DNA of 64,000 bases from an uncultured Clostridia bacterium (GTDB taxonomy: Bacteria > Bacillota > Clostridia > TANB77 > CAG-508). The translations under genes and the position numbers were made by a program. The stretch's first letter is position 1. Every line of letters starts with the position of its first letter. The notes under the pieces are model-generated. The model did no database searches. It had not been told where the DNA came from and was given only the letters and a program-made list of their open reading frames with translations. The stretch spans positions 110,968-174,967 of the forward strand of contig CAMVJW010000002.1 of the NCBI GenBank assembly GCA_947167965.1, in the 5' to 3' direction. This document shows positions 27,268 through 36,421 of this stretch, piece by piece.

Positions 27268-28095
27268 TTATAATATACTAAAAATCATATATGCAAATGG
27301 TGCAATAAACAATAGGCTGTCAATTCTATCTAACATTCCTCCATGACCTGGAAGTAAAGTTCCATAGTCTTTTACATCTGCATACCTTTTTATAATTGAT
27401 GCTGCAAAATCTCCTATTTGACTTATAAAGCTTAATACTAAACTTATTATTCCTATATTTAAATAAGAATATCCTATTTTCCAAATTGAATTTACTATAA
27501 ATGTATATAGGATAGTTATTACAACTGCGCCAATTAATCCTGCTATACATCCTTCTATTGTTTTTCCAGTACTAATCTTACTAAATTTGTGTTTTCCAAA
27601 ATTTCTTCCAATTAAATACGCAAAAATATCAGTTGACCATGAAATTACAAATATAAATCCAATTAATACTTTTCCATTATCCATTTTTCTAATCAATTCT
27701 AAAAACATTAAAAAAAATGGAATATATAAGCATCCTAAAAATGTAAATGTTACATCTTTAAATGTTATTTTCATATTAGTAATAATTACACAAGAAAATA
27801 ACAATAAAAGAATTATTGGAATAGAATATAAAACAACTTTTAGCATTAATTCATTTGATAAAAACATTGATAATAATATATATACATTTGATAAATATCC
27901 TATCCATTTTATAGGCTTACACACTTGTTTTATTACGTTAAAATATTCATAAGTACATATTATTCCAGCAACCAACACAGTTGCTCCAACTACAAACTCA
28001 TTTCCATAAAACAGTATTAATACTATTATTGGGAGTCCTATCAGTGTAGTTAACATTCTTTTTAAACTCATACTTTTCCCCTTTTTATCATACAA
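27268..28095 (-). CDS. cdsA: Phosphatidate cytidylyltransferase
   Basis: 275 residues, about eight membrane segments. Makes CDP-diacylglycerol from phosphatidate and CTP. The signature region KISTGKTIEGCIAGLIGAVV and the late LLPGHGGMLDRIDSLLFIAP are clear. The start may be the internal MSLKRMLTTLIGL (28071), since the first eight residues are charged and not typical. No dxr lies between cdsA and rseP, unlike in many Firmicutes. Confidence 0.93.
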   Translation of the reverse strand: MYDKKGKSMSLKRMLTTLIGLPIIVLILFYGNEFVVGATVLVAGIICTYEYFNVIKQVCKPIKWIGYLSNVYILLSMFLSNELMLKVVLYSIPIILLLLFSCVIITNMKITFKDVTFTFLGCLYIPFFLMFLELIRKMDNGKVLIGFIFVISWSTDIFAYLIGRNFGKHKFSKISTGKTIEGCIAGLIGAVVITILYTFIVNSIWKIGYSYLNIGIISLVLSFISQIGDFAASIIKRYADVKDYGTLLPGHGGMLDRIDSLLFIAPFAYMIFSIL

Positions 28096-28101
28096 GAATA
28101 A

Positions 28102-28812
28102 TTAATTTGCCCCAAATTTTCTATTTCTTTTTTGATATTCTATTATTGCATCATCTAAATCTTGCTCATTAAAATCTGGCCAATATTTTTCTACAAATAA
28201 TAATTCAGAATAAACAGACTGCCAGGTTAAAAATCCACTCGTTCTCATTTCTCCGCTTGTTCTTATTATTAAGTCTGGATCTGGTTGACCATTAGTATAT
28301 AATTTACTTGAAAACAATTCTTCATTTATATCTTTGATATCAATCTTGTTATTTTTTACATCTTGAGAAATTTCTTTTACAGCTTTTATAATCTCTGCTC
28401 TTCCTCCATAGTTTATTGCAATATTAAATGTAATTCCAGTATTGTTCTTTGTTCTTTCAATACAATCTTTAATTCCTTGTTGTAACTTAGGTTTAAATGC
28501 TGTTGTATCTCCTAAAAATTGTACTTTAATATTTTCTGAATCTGCCTTTTTTGAATAGCTTTCTATATAATTTTGTAGTAAAAGCATTAATGCCCCAACT
28601 TCTTCTTCTGATCTTTTCCAGTTTTCTGTTGAAAAAGCATATACAGTTAAATGTTTAATTCCTATTTTATTTGCATGCCTAACTATCTTTTCAAGTGTTT
28701 TTGCCCCTTCTTTATGCCCCATTGCAATCGGCAAACCTTTAGATTTTGCCCATCTTCTATTTCCGTCCATAATTATTCCAATATGTTTAGGCCAATTGTT
28801 GTTATCTCCCAT
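28102..28812 (-). CDS. uppS: Isoprenyl transferase (undecaprenyl diphosphate synthase)
   Basis: 236 residues. Adds isopentenyl units in cis to farnesyl-PP to make the C55 wall carrier. GIIMDGNRRWAKSKGLPIAM with the catalytic Asp, INYGGRAEI, and DLIIRTSGEMRTSGFLTWQS with YSELLFVEKYWPDF are diagnostic. Adjacent to cdsA (6 nt); its substrate is made by the next gene upstream. Confidence 0.96.
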   Translation of the reverse strand: MGDNNNWPKHIGIIMDGNRRWAKSKGLPIAMGHKEGAKTLEKIVRHANKIGIKHLTVYAFSTENWKRSEEEVGALMLLLQNYIESYSKKADSENIKVQFLGDTTAFKPKLQQGIKDCIERTKNNTGITFNIAINYGGRAEIIKAVKEISQDVKNNKIDIKDINEELFSSKLYTNGQPDPDLIIRTSGEMRTSGFLTWQSVYSELLFVEKYWPDFNEQDLDDAIIEYQKRNRKFGAN

Positions 28813-28859
28813 TTTATTTTCCTTTCATTTTAATAATGTCAGCATTCTATTTTTATAAT

Positions 28860-29750
28860 TTATTTATTTCTATTTTTTATATATAAAGCAAGCTCTTTTA
28901 AAAACTCTGCTTTTTCTCCAAAGTCGTCAGTAATTTTTATAGCTTCAGCAATAAGTCTTTCTAAAACATCTTTTGCTTCTTGTAATCCATATTTTGAAAT
29001 ATATGTACATTTTTTTCTTGCTTCATCATTTCCAACTGGCTTTCCAGTAATTAGTTCATCACCTTCAACTGATAATAAGTCATCTTTTATTTGATAAGCT
29101 AACCCTATTTTTTCTGCATAGTTAGTAAGTCTTTCTATTTCTTCATTTTTAGCATTAGCAAGTATTGCACCCATTCTAACACAAAGTCTAATTAAAGCCC
29201 CTGTTTTATTATTATAATTATATTCTAAATAATCTAATGAAATATCTTTTCCTTCAAATTCTGTATCTACATATTCTCCTGCAATCATTCTATCTATTGC
29301 GATAGTAAATTCATTAAATACTTTTATTTTTAATTCTAAATCATATTTATTTTCTGTTTTTAATAATTCATTACTTATTACCATATATGCTTGATTTAAA
29401 AGTGCATCTCCTGCCAAAATTGCTGTTGCTTCATTATATTTTTTATGATTTGTAAGTTTTCCATGTCTAAAATCATCATTATCTATCCCTGGAAGATCAT
29501 CATGTATTAGTGAAAAATTATGAAGCAATTCTATCGCTATGGCAAAAGGCATACATTTTTGAATATCTTGTCTAAATAATCTATATGAGGCTAATACCAA
29601 AATTGGTCTTAATCTTTTACCATTTGCCATCAAACTGTATTCCATAGCTTCATTTAAAACTCTCTCAGGGCAATCTTCTTTCCTAATGTATTTTTCTAAT
29701 TCTAATTCTATTTCCTTTTGGTACTTTCTTAGTTCTTCTTTAAAATCCAT
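28860..29750 (-). CDS. ispA: Farnesyl diphosphate synthase (polyprenyl synthetase)
   Basis: 296 residues. First Asp-rich motif DDLPGIDNDD preceded by LLHNFSLIHDD. The second Asp-rich motif reads DDLLSVEGD, where DDxxD would be expected; the third Asp is Ser. GKRLRPILVLASY and LAGDALLNQAY also fit the family. Likely makes C15 for UppS, four genes of one unit with frr, cdsA and uppS. Start ATG 29750 with GAGGAA site. Confidence 0.93.
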   Translation of the reverse strand: MDFKEELRKYQKEIELELEKYIRKEDCPERVLNEAMEYSLMANGKRLRPILVLASYRLFRQDIQKCMPFAIAIELLHNFSLIHDDLPGIDNDDFRHGKLTNHKKYNEATAILAGDALLNQAYMVISNELLKTENKYDLELKIKVFNEFTIAIDRMIAGEYVDTEFEGKDISLDYLEYNYNNKTGALIRLCVRMGAILANAKNEEIERLTNYAEKIGLAYQIKDDLLSVEGDELITGKPVGNDEARKKCTYISKYGLQEAKDVLERLIAEAIKITDDFGEKAEFLKELALYIKNRNK

Positions 29751-29780
29751 TTATTTTTCCTCTCCTTAGAGATAAAGATT

Positions 29781-30329
29781 TTATATAGACATTATCTCTT
29801 TTTCTTTATTTTCTAATAATTTATCTATTTCTTCAATTGATTTGTCTGTTAATTCTTGAATTTTTGTTTCTGCTTGTTTTAATTCATCTTCTGTTATCTC
29901 TCCATCTTTTTGTTCTTTTTTAGCAATATCCATACCATCTCTTCTTGAATTTCTTATTGCTACTTTACATTCTTCAGCTATTTTTTTTATATCTTTTACT
30001 AACTCTTTTCTTCTTTCTTCATTTAATTCAGGAAAAGCTAGTCTTATTACCTTTCCATCATTATTTGGATTTATTCCGATGTCTGATGCTAATATTGCTT
30101 TTTCTATTTCTTTTAAAATAGATATATCCCATGGTTGAATTACAATTAGTCTTGCTTCTGGAACAGATATTCCTGCAACCTGGTTGATTGGTGTTGGAGT
30201 TCCATAATAGTCAATTTTTACTTTATTTAGTATTGCAGGGTTTGCTCTACCTGCTCTTACCTCTGAAAATTTTTCATTTAAATTATCAATAGATTTATCC
30301 ATTTTTTGTTTAATTTCGCTATAATCCAT
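29781..30329 (-). CDS. frr: Ribosome recycling factor
   Basis: 182 residues, full length. MDKSIDNLNEKFSEVRAGRA, NPAILNKVKIDYYGTPTPIN, and RKELVKDIKKIAEECKVAIR with NSRRDGMD are diagnostic. It has its own promoter, nearly identical to that of pyrH. Confidence 0.97.
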   Translation of the reverse strand: MDYSEIKQKMDKSIDNLNEKFSEVRAGRANPAILNKVKIDYYGTPTPINQVAGISVPEARLIVIQPWDISILKEIEKAILASDIGINPNNDGKVIRLAFPELNEERRKELVKDIKKIAEECKVAIRNSRRDGMDIAKKEQKDGEITEDELKQAETKIQELTDKSIEEIDKLLENKEKEIMSI

Positions 30330-30362
30330 ATATTTACGCTCCTTATATTTTTTTCTTTTGAC

Positions 30363-30391
30363 ATTCTATCATAAATAAAACATTTTAACAA
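30363..30391 (-). promoter_or_regulatory. Sigma-A promoter of frr and the downstream unit
   Basis: Minus strand: TTGTTA, 17 nt, TAGAAT. The spacer ends in TTTATGA, the same as in the pyrH promoter at 31215-31243. Confidence 0.8.
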
Positions 30392-30404
30392 TAGAAATTT
30401 AAAA

Positions 30405-30437
30405 AAACTCTACTAAACTTAATGTTTAATAGAGTTT
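30405..30437 (-). terminator. Terminator after pyrH
   Basis: AAACTCTACTAAAC pairs with GTTTAATAGAGTTT (one G-T type mismatch), loop 5 nt, then TTTTTTT on the minus strand. It separates pyrH from frr, which are usually co-transcribed. Confidence 0.85.
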
Positions 30438-30470
30438 TTGATTTTATTATTTATTGTTTATATTATTTAA

Positions 30471-31181
30471 TTATTCAACAATTGTACCTACCGCTTCACC
30501 TTTTACAGCTCTAACAATATTTTCTGGATCTGCTATTCCAAAAACAACAAGTGGAATGTTATTATCCTTGCATAATGCTGTTGATGTCGAATCCATAACT
30601 TTTAAATCTTTTTCTAGTACTTCTTGATATGTTATTCTATCATATTTTGTTGCAGTAGGATCAATTTTTGGATCTGCTGAATATACTCCATCGATTGATT
30701 TTCCAAGTAAAATTGCATCTGCTTCTATTTCTGCTGCGCGAAGTGCTGCTCCTGTATCTGTTGTAAAATATGGATGTCCTGTTCCACAAGCAAATATAAC
30801 TACTCTTCCTTTTCCTAAATGTTTTATAGCTTTTCTTAAAATAAATGGTTCAGCAATCTCCCTCATTTCAATTGCTGTTTGAACCCTTGTAAATATTCCT
30901 CTTGCTTCTAAAGCATCTTGAAGTGCTAAAGCATTCATAGATGTAGCAAGCATTCCCATATAATCTGCTGTTGTTTTTTCCATTTGTTCTCCATTTCTTC
31001 TTCCTCTCCAGAAGTTTCCTCCTCCAACTACAATTGCTACCTCTACTCCCATTTCTACTACTTCTTTTACTTTATCGCAAATATCTCCAACTACTTTAAT
31101 ATTAATTCCATGTTTATCATCTCCTGCCATTGCTTCTCCACTTAATTTTAATAAAACTCTTTTATATTTTGCTTCTGACAT
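30471..31181 (-). CDS. pyrH: UMP kinase
   Basis: 236 residues. Amino-acid-kinase fold enzyme making [43 protein letters not shown], and [20 protein letters not shown] are diagnostic. tsf/rpsB, usually upstream, are not here; two unknown genes are instead. Confidence 0.97.
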   Translation of the reverse strand: MSEAKYKRVLLKLSGEAMAGDDKHGINIKVVGDICDKVKEVVEMGVEVAIVVGGGNFWRGRRNGEQMEKTTADYMGMLATSMNALALQDALEARGIFTRVQTAIEMREIAEPFILRKAIKHLGKGRVVIFACGTGHPYFTTDTGAALRAAEIEADAILLGKSIDGVYSADPKIDPTATKYDRITYQEVLEKDLKVMDSTSTALCKDNNIPLVVFGIADPENIVRAVKGEAVGTIVE

Positions 31182-31214
31182 CTTAAAAATTCCTTTCTTT
31201 CTATTATTTTTTAT

Positions 31215-31243
31215 ATTCTATCATAAACACAATATTTTAACAA
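31215..31243 (-). promoter_or_regulatory. Sigma-A promoter of pyrH
   Basis: Minus strand: TTGTTA, 17 nt, TAGAAT, about 34 nt before the ATG. Confidence 0.8.
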
Positions 31244-31330
31244 GTTAGTTTTCTTTGTTTAATTTTATTCTCATTTTTTATAGTTCTCATTAACCTTAAT
31301 TTAATATCATATAACATAGTGATTATACGA

Positions 31331-31675
31331 CTACAATCCGTTTTTATTTATTTCTTCAATCATTTTAATAGTATAATACTTTAGATTTTTATAATCTAAT
31401 TCAACAAAGTCAGATGGATATTTCTCATATATTACTAAAATTTTTTTCATTATATGATGTAAATTGTCGTATTTATTCATTTTATAGTATTTTATAAATT
31501 CTAATATACTCTTTTCTGTACGTGCATTTACAATATGTAAATTTAAAATTTGTATAAATATCATACAAGCTTTAAAAGCTTCCTCAAATCTTTTTTCTTC
31601 CTCTAATTTCCTAATTTTAAAAAACATATTATTGTATTTTTTATTTTTCTTATCATAAAACATCTCCTGTGTCAC
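31331..31675 (-). CDS. Unknown 114-residue protein
   Basis: Starts in an ATGA-type overlap with the 799-residue gene upstream, so coupling is very likely. Helical, Lys/Tyr-rich (KIRKLEEEKRFEEAFKACMI, IKYYKMNKYDNLHHIMKKIL), with a TPR-like feel in the first half, though I cannot assign a repeat. No signal or membrane segment. Confidence 0.7.
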   Translation of the reverse strand: MTQEMFYDKKNKKYNNMFFKIRKLEEEKRFEEAFKACMIFIQILNLHIVNARTEKSILEFIKYYKMNKYDNLHHIMKKILVIYEKYPSDFVELDYKNLKYYTIKMIEEINKNGL

Positions 31676-34071
31676 TTAACATTATCTCCTTCTTTTTTAT
31701 CACATTCTTGTTCCTCAATACATGCATTTAACAATTTAATTATTTCTTCTCCACTGTATCCTGCTCTAATTAAATACTTATGCACATCTTTTATAGCTTC
31801 TTCTTTATTATCATTTGCATAAAAAATATTTCTAATAATTACATTAATATTGTTATTCCCATTCCCGATTTTTCTTCTAGCCCTTTTATCAATTCCCTTT
31901 AATGCAAGAAATGGTAATTGCATTGTATTTCTTCCAGGATAATTTCCTCTTATTAAATCAAAAGGATATCTTGTAACAATACCCGCAATATCGCTATAAT
32001 CATATTTGTTCTGTTTAATGTGAACTATTATTTGTTCATATCCAGTAACATCTATTACAATTAGAATTCCAGTTTCATTATTAACATATCCATATAAATA
32101 TTTTATTTTCTGTTCATTTTGCCTATTCATCTCTTTTATAATATGTACAATAAGTTTGTCTTTGCATTCATAACAGTCATCTCTATACTGAAATAGCTCT
32201 TTAAATTTATCATACCCCGATTGTTGGTTATTATCATCAATACCAGTTATATGGTTATCAACTTCATGTTCAATTTCATGTTTTTTTTCTAGAAATTTTC
32301 TTCTATTTATGCTTTTTTTATTTCTTACATTTTCATAAAATTCAGATATAATTAATTCATCAATCATAGAATCATATAAATGTGCAAGATTGTTCATCAA
32401 ATTCAATAATCTTGCAGCTGTAATTACTTTTTCTTCATCTTTAACATAATACCTTTTAGCATTCAAAAAGTCAGCAGTTTTTAACCTTGGAACTAGTCTA
32501 ATTTTTTTTCCTTGGTATTTTATCGCTCTTGATTTAGCTCCTACATCATATTCGTCACACAGTTTCTTACCTTTCTTATTCTTATTTTTATTAAGTAAAT
32601 AAACTCCTATTTGGAAAGCTCTATAAATATCTGTTGCACTTGCTGACTGTTCGTATATTTTATCAATTAAATTTGTTAATTCTCTAAATTCATTTAGTTC
32701 ATTTGTATCTGTTTTTGAAGTTAGTTTTTTTGTTAGTTTACTTTCGATATAAAGGTCTAATTGTTCATTTTCCATAGCTAGCATTTCTAAAAAAACTTTT
32801 ATAAAAAAGTCAGCATTTGTTTCAGATTCTCTTTTTCCAACATTTTCAATTTTGTTTATATTTTTTAGTAATATCATTCTTATTCGTGAATCTATTTTTT
32901 CGTTTTGAATTAATTGCTCTAACTCTCTTTCCCCAATTTTACTTATATTATATAATTTTAAAATTAGCCTTTCTGATTCTTCACATTTTATGCCATTCTT
33001 TCTTAGTTCTTCTGCTAGTTGTTGCAATGCTTCTTTTTTTCTCTCAGTACTATCACTATCTAACTCTAGTGCGTCTTTAATTAATTCGTTTATTGATTCA
33101 TATTTTCCATTTATTTCGAATCTTTCTAAAAACTCTTCAAAAGCTTCTATGCTAAATATTAATTCGTTTTGCCCCATAAGCGTTTGTACTACAAATATTA
33201 AATTGCTATTTATTCTAGATCTATACTTTTCTTTGCTTCTATCAAATAAACCTTCTATTTCTTTATTTAAGTCTTCTATTGTAAGTTTTTCCGGGTCATA
33301 TCCTTCTATTATTCTTATAAAGGTTTGAGGAATTTCTCTAATTTTTTCTCCATCATAATCTATTACATTAATTTTTAATCCCTTTTTTTCTACTAAATCT
33401 ATTATCTGTCTTTTCTCTCCTTTTGGAACTAAAAGTACTGTTCCTTCTGGATAATTATAATCATTTTCTAAATATACATTTTCCCCATCATCAAAAGAAG
33501 CTCCTTCTATAACATCCATTATAGGAATAATGATAGCATATTTTTTTTCCTTGTTTAGCTTATTTGTCCCAATTTTATATGCATTCATGTCACTTATACT
33601 AATAACCGTTTTCCCATCATTTTCACTAACACTTTTTTTCGTTGTGTTTTCAGTCAATCGATTTAAATTATCAAATCCTTGAAAAATATAGTATGTTTTA
33701 TTTTCCGTATCACTTAATCTTTCAGCATGTTTTATATCCTCATTATATAATTTTTCAATGTTCTCTTTTAACTGACTTAAATCTGTTATTCCGAAATCTT
33801 TTATAAGATTTTTTAGCCAAGTTAGTTTTCTTATTTTTTCTTTCAGTTGATTAATCTCTTTTGTTCTGCCGTTATTTATATTATTCTTTCCATTATCATC
33901 ATAATAATTATTATTTTTATTTTTTTTATTCAAATATTTTATTGTATTTTGGCATTTTTCTATTTCTGTTTCTATTGCTACTAAAAAATCAAAAAAAGAT
34001 TTGGCATTTTTGCCTAAATGTTCTATTAATTCTATTAATTCTTTTAACTCTATTAATTCTCTTGAATTCAT
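31672..34071 (-). CDS. Unknown 799-residue cytosolic protein
   Basis: No family recognised. Start at ATG 34071 (MNSRELIELKELIELIEHLG) after GGGAG. Parts that can be seen: a Leu/Glu/Lys coiled coil (1-130, with an Asn-rich stretch near 60-70); a mixed alpha/beta block at about 175-270 (YAIIIPIMDVIEGASFDDGE, LLVPKGEKRQIIDLVEK), possibly a small hydrolase or nucleotide-handling fold; a long helical middle (300-520); a C-terminal beta-rich block (IKYLYGYVNNETGILIVIDV, YPFDLIRGNYPGRNTMQLPF) then basic KGIDKRARRKIGNG. No transmembrane segment or Walker motif. Own promoter at 34099-34126. Paired with the 114-residue gene. Confidence 0.75.
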   Translation of the reverse strand: MNSRELIELKELIELIEHLGKNAKSFFDFLVAIETEIEKCQNTIKYLNKKNKNNNYYDDNGKNNINNGRTKEINQLKEKIRKLTWLKNLIKDFGITDLSQLKENIEKLYNEDIKHAERLSDTENKTYYIFQGFDNLNRLTENTTKKSVSENDGKTVISISDMNAYKIGTNKLNKEKKYAIIIPIMDVIEGASFDDGENVYLENDYNYPEGTVLLVPKGEKRQIIDLVEKKGLKINVIDYDGEKIREIPQTFIRIIEGYDPEKLTIEDLNKEIEGLFDRSKEKYRSRINSNLIFVVQTLMGQNELIFSIEAFEEFLERFEINGKYESINELIKDALELDSDSTERKKEALQQLAEELRKNGIKCEESERLILKLYNISKIGERELEQLIQNEKIDSRIRMILLKNINKIENVGKRESETNADFFIKVFLEMLAMENEQLDLYIESKLTKKLTSKTDTNELNEFRELTNLIDKIYEQSASATDIYRAFQIGVYLLNKNKNKKGKKLCDEYDVGAKSRAIKYQGKKIRLVPRLKTADFLNAKRYYVKDEEKVITAARLLNLMNNLAHLYDSMIDELIISEFYENVRNKKSINRRKFLEKKHEIEHEVDNHITGIDDNNQQSGYDKFKELFQYRDDCYECKDKLIVHIIKEMNRQNEQKIKYLYGYVNNETGILIVIDVTGYEQIIVHIKQNKYDYSDIAGIVTRYPFDLIRGNYPGRNTMQLPFLALKGIDKRARRKIGNGNNNINVIIRNIFYANDNKEEAIKDVHKYLIRAGYSGEEIIKLLNACIEEQECDKKEGDNVK

Positions 34072-34098
34072 CAAACTTCTCCCTAATTATTGTATTCT

Positions 34099-34126
34099 AT
34101 TTTATCATTTATTTTTATTATTTCAA
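34099..34126 (-). promoter_or_regulatory. Sigma-A promoter of the 799-residue gene
   Basis: Minus strand: TTGAAA, 16 nt, TAAAAT, about 28 nt before the ATG. Divergent from the promoter at 34167. Confidence 0.7.
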
Positions 34127-34166
34127 TACAAAAAGCATTAAAATTTTCATAATTTTACTCTATAAT

Positions 34167-34195
34167 TAACATTTTTTATTTATAGTCATATACTA
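34167..34195 (+). promoter_or_regulatory. Sigma-A promoter of the plus-strand 138-residue gene
   Basis: Plus strand: TTAACA, 17 nt, TATACT, about 38 nt before the ATG at 34233. Confidence 0.7.
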
Positions 34196-34232
34196 TATAA
34201 AGCACCTAAATGCTTTAGAAGGGATGAATTTT

Positions 34233-34649
34233 ATGGAAGAAAATATAGAATTAAATAAATCTTATAAACCTCATTGTCCAATAATTGATGTTAATGGTCT
34301 AATTTCGGATGGTAAGCAATTTGACTTAGATATAACTTTACCAGAAGATAATAGAGATATTATATTTGGTACAGTAAAAAATATATTTAAAGAACCAATA
34401 AAAAATGCAGTTGTTAAATTAATCGAAATAGATTTTAAAAAAGATGGTAAAAAAAGAAGAATACCTATTTCTCACACTTTTACTAACAAAAATGGTGAAT
34501 TTGTTTTTGGGCCTTTATGTCCAGGTAAAGAATATGCTATAGATATATGGGTAAATGATGTAACTAATTATAAAATAGATATCAAATGTAAACATGAAGG
34601 GGACTGTTTAAAAGGAGCTAATATCCAAGACTGTGGTCCAAAATGTTAG
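34233..34649 (+). CDS. Small protein with a carboxypeptidase-regulatory-like (prealbumin-like) fold
   Basis: 138 residues from ATG 34233 (MEENIELNKSYKPHCPIIDV). An earlier in-frame ATG at 34224 lies inside the AGAAGGGATG Shine-Dalgarno. DIIFGTVKNIFKEPIKNAVV, KLIEIDFKKDG and SHTFTNKNGEFVFGPLCPGK form the pattern of CarboxypepD_reg/Cna-B-like beta sandwiches. No signal peptide, so probably cytosolic or spore/envelope related. Five Cys (CPI, LCPG, CKHEGDCLKG, DCGPKC). One of only two plus-strand genes in the window, alone between two promoters and a bidirectional terminator. Confidence 0.75.
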   Translation: MEENIELNKSYKPHCPIIDVNGLISDGKQFDLDITLPEDNRDIIFGTVKNIFKEPIKNAVVKLIEIDFKKDGKKRRIPISHTFTNKNGEFVFGPLCPGKEYAIDIWVNDVTNYKIDIKCKHEGDCLKGANIQDCGPKC

Positions 34650-34682
34650 TTTTTGACTATTTTATTTTTAAATATTTATAAA

Positions 34683-34722
34683 AAATGATGTAATAGATTA
34701 TTTTCGGTCTATTACATCATTT
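34683..34722. terminator. Bidirectional terminator
   Basis: A 15-bp perfect stem AAATGATGTAATAGA/TCTATTACATCATTT with a 10-nt loop. T-rich on both sides: TTTTTTATAA on the minus strand, AACGTTTTTT on the plus. Serves the convergent 138-residue gene and the DUF1846 gene. Confidence 0.9.
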
Positions 34723-34737
34723 AACGTTTTTTATTAT

Positions 34738-36198
34738 TTACATTTTTGGTTCACAAGTTAAATTTATTCCTAAATTCTTTAACGCATTTAATTCACTTTT
34801 GTCTACTATATAAGTTACATGTGCATCACATCCACGCAATTTATCTATCTCATCAATTGCTTTTTCAACAATTGGGTTTATAACAGAGCATATACTTAAT
34901 GCAATTAATACTTCTGGTAGATTTAAAAAATATGAAGTATTATAAGATGTTTTTTCTTTCATTTTTGATATACCAGCTAATACTGATGGAGTTAATAAGT
35001 ATTCTTTATCTGGTATTCCAGTTATTTCTTTTATAGCATTTAAAAATGCAGAACTTGCACAACTTAGTAATTCTGATTCTTTTCCTGTTACTATTTTTCC
35101 ATTTTTTAGTTTTATAGCAAATACATTTGTTTTAACTTTTTTTGCTCTTTCATTAGCAGCACATGCTACATCCCTATCCTGCACAGTAAGTCCCAATTTT
35201 TCCATAAGAGATTTTGCTTGTTCTACAACATCTTCATCACATATTTGCTGTTTATAATCACATAAAGTATTATAATATCTTCTTATTATTTCATCTGTAG
35301 ATGCTTTTCTTACTACCTCTGGATCTGTAATACATTGTTTTATCATGTTTACTCCCATATCTGTAGGAGATTTATATATTTCTTTTCCAGTTATTTTCAT
35401 TAATATATTTTTTAAAATAGGAAATGTTGAAATGTCTCTATTATAGTTAACTGCATATTCTCCATATGCCTCTAAATGAAATGGATCTATCATATTTACA
35501 TCTTTTAAATCTGCAGTAGATGCTTCATATGCGATGTTTACTGGATCTAATAAGCTTAAATTCCATACTGGAAATGTTTCAAATTTAGCATATCCTGCTT
35601 TAACACCTCTTTTATATTCATGATATAATTGAGAAAGACATGTTCCAAGTTTTCCACTATTTGGTCCTGGAGCTGTAACAACAACCAGCTTTTTAGTTGT
35701 TTCTATATATGGATTTTTTCCATATCCTTTTTCACTAACAATAAGATCTACTTGGTCAGGGTATCCATCTGTAGGTCTATGAATATACATTTTTATTTTT
35801 CTCTCTTTAAGCAATTTTTCTAAGTGTGAAATGTCATTTCCTTCTCTATACATTGTAACAACAACGCTGTTTATTGAAATTCCTAGATCTTTTAGTTTTT
35901 CTACAAGCCTTACTAATTCTAATTCATAGCTTATTCCATAATCTGCTCTTATTTTGCTTTTTTTGATATCCCCTGCATTTATGCAAAAAATAACTTCTAA
36001 ATCATCTTTGAATTGCTGTAATAATTTTATTTTATTATCTGGTTTAAATCCTGGTAATACTCTTGAAGCGTGGAAATCGTCAAAAATCTTTCCTCCAAAC
36101 TCTAAGTATAATTTATTGTTAAACATATTTATTCTTTCTCGTATTTTTTCACTTTGTATTTTCAAGTATTTTTCACTATCAAAACCTAATTTGTCCAT
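34738..36198 (-). CDS. DUF1846 (UPF0371) protein
   Basis: 486 residues, typical length. GFDSEKYLKIQSEKIRERIN, FGGKIFDDFHASRVLPGFKP, KLVVVTAPGPNSGKLGTCLS with a P-loop-like turn, YKSPTDMGVNMIKQCI and ACAANERAKKVKTNVFAIKL are conserved DUF1846 blocks. The family is a cytosolic enzyme of uncertain reaction, structurally likened to nucleotide-binding kinases. Monocistronic, with good promoter 36254-36282 and terminator. Confidence 0.93.
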   Translation of the reverse strand: MDKLGFDSEKYLKIQSEKIRERINMFNNKLYLEFGGKIFDDFHASRVLPGFKPDNKIKLLQQFKDDLEVIFCINAGDIKKSKIRADYGISYELELVRLVEKLKDLGISINSVVVTMYREGNDISHLEKLLKERKIKMYIHRPTDGYPDQVDLIVSEKGYGKNPYIETTKKLVVVTAPGPNSGKLGTCLSQLYHEYKRGVKAGYAKFETFPVWNLSLLDPVNIAYEASTADLKDVNMIDPFHLEAYGEYAVNYNRDISTFPILKNILMKITGKEIYKSPTDMGVNMIKQCITDPEVVRKASTDEIIRRYYNTLCDYKQQICDEDVVEQAKSLMEKLGLTVQDRDVACAANERAKKVKTNVFAIKLKNGKIVTGKESELLSCASSAFLNAIKEITGIPDKEYLLTPSVLAGISKMKEKTSYNTSYFLNLPEVLIALSICSVINPIVEKAIDEIDKLRGCDAHVTYIVDKSELNALKNLGINLTCEPKM

Positions 36199-36253
36199 TT
36201 TATTTCTCCTATCACTTTAAAAAATCTTTTCTTAAATGCTAAAACACTATATT

Positions 36254-36282
36254 ATTATACAGTATTTTTTATCCTTTTACAA
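36254..36282 (-). promoter_or_regulatory. Sigma-A promoter of the DUF1846 gene
   Basis: Minus strand: TTGTAA, 17 nt, TATAAT, about 55 nt before the ATG. Confidence 0.85.
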
Positions 36283-36380
36283 TTGTTTTTACACTAAAAT
36301 CTTAAAATATATAACAAATCAATTTTTTGTAATTTGTTACTTTATTATTCTATTTTAATATTTTATTTTATTTTTAATTA

Positions 36381-36389
36381 TGCTATACT
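36381..36389 (+). promoter_or_regulatory. Extended -10 promoter of the SanA-like gene
   Basis: TGCTATACT on the plus strand, an extended -10 (TGN before TATACT), about 33 nt before the ATG at 36422. The -35 region is only T-rich. Confidence 0.55.
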
Positions 36390-36421
36390 TATATAAAAAT
36401 TATTATACGAGGTAATTGATT

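Noticed and set aside
31331..34071. Calling the 799/114 pair an anti-phage system
   Set aside because: No nuclease, NTPase, TIR, membrane-pore or other effector motif could be pointed to, and there are no defence genes nearby; left as unknown.
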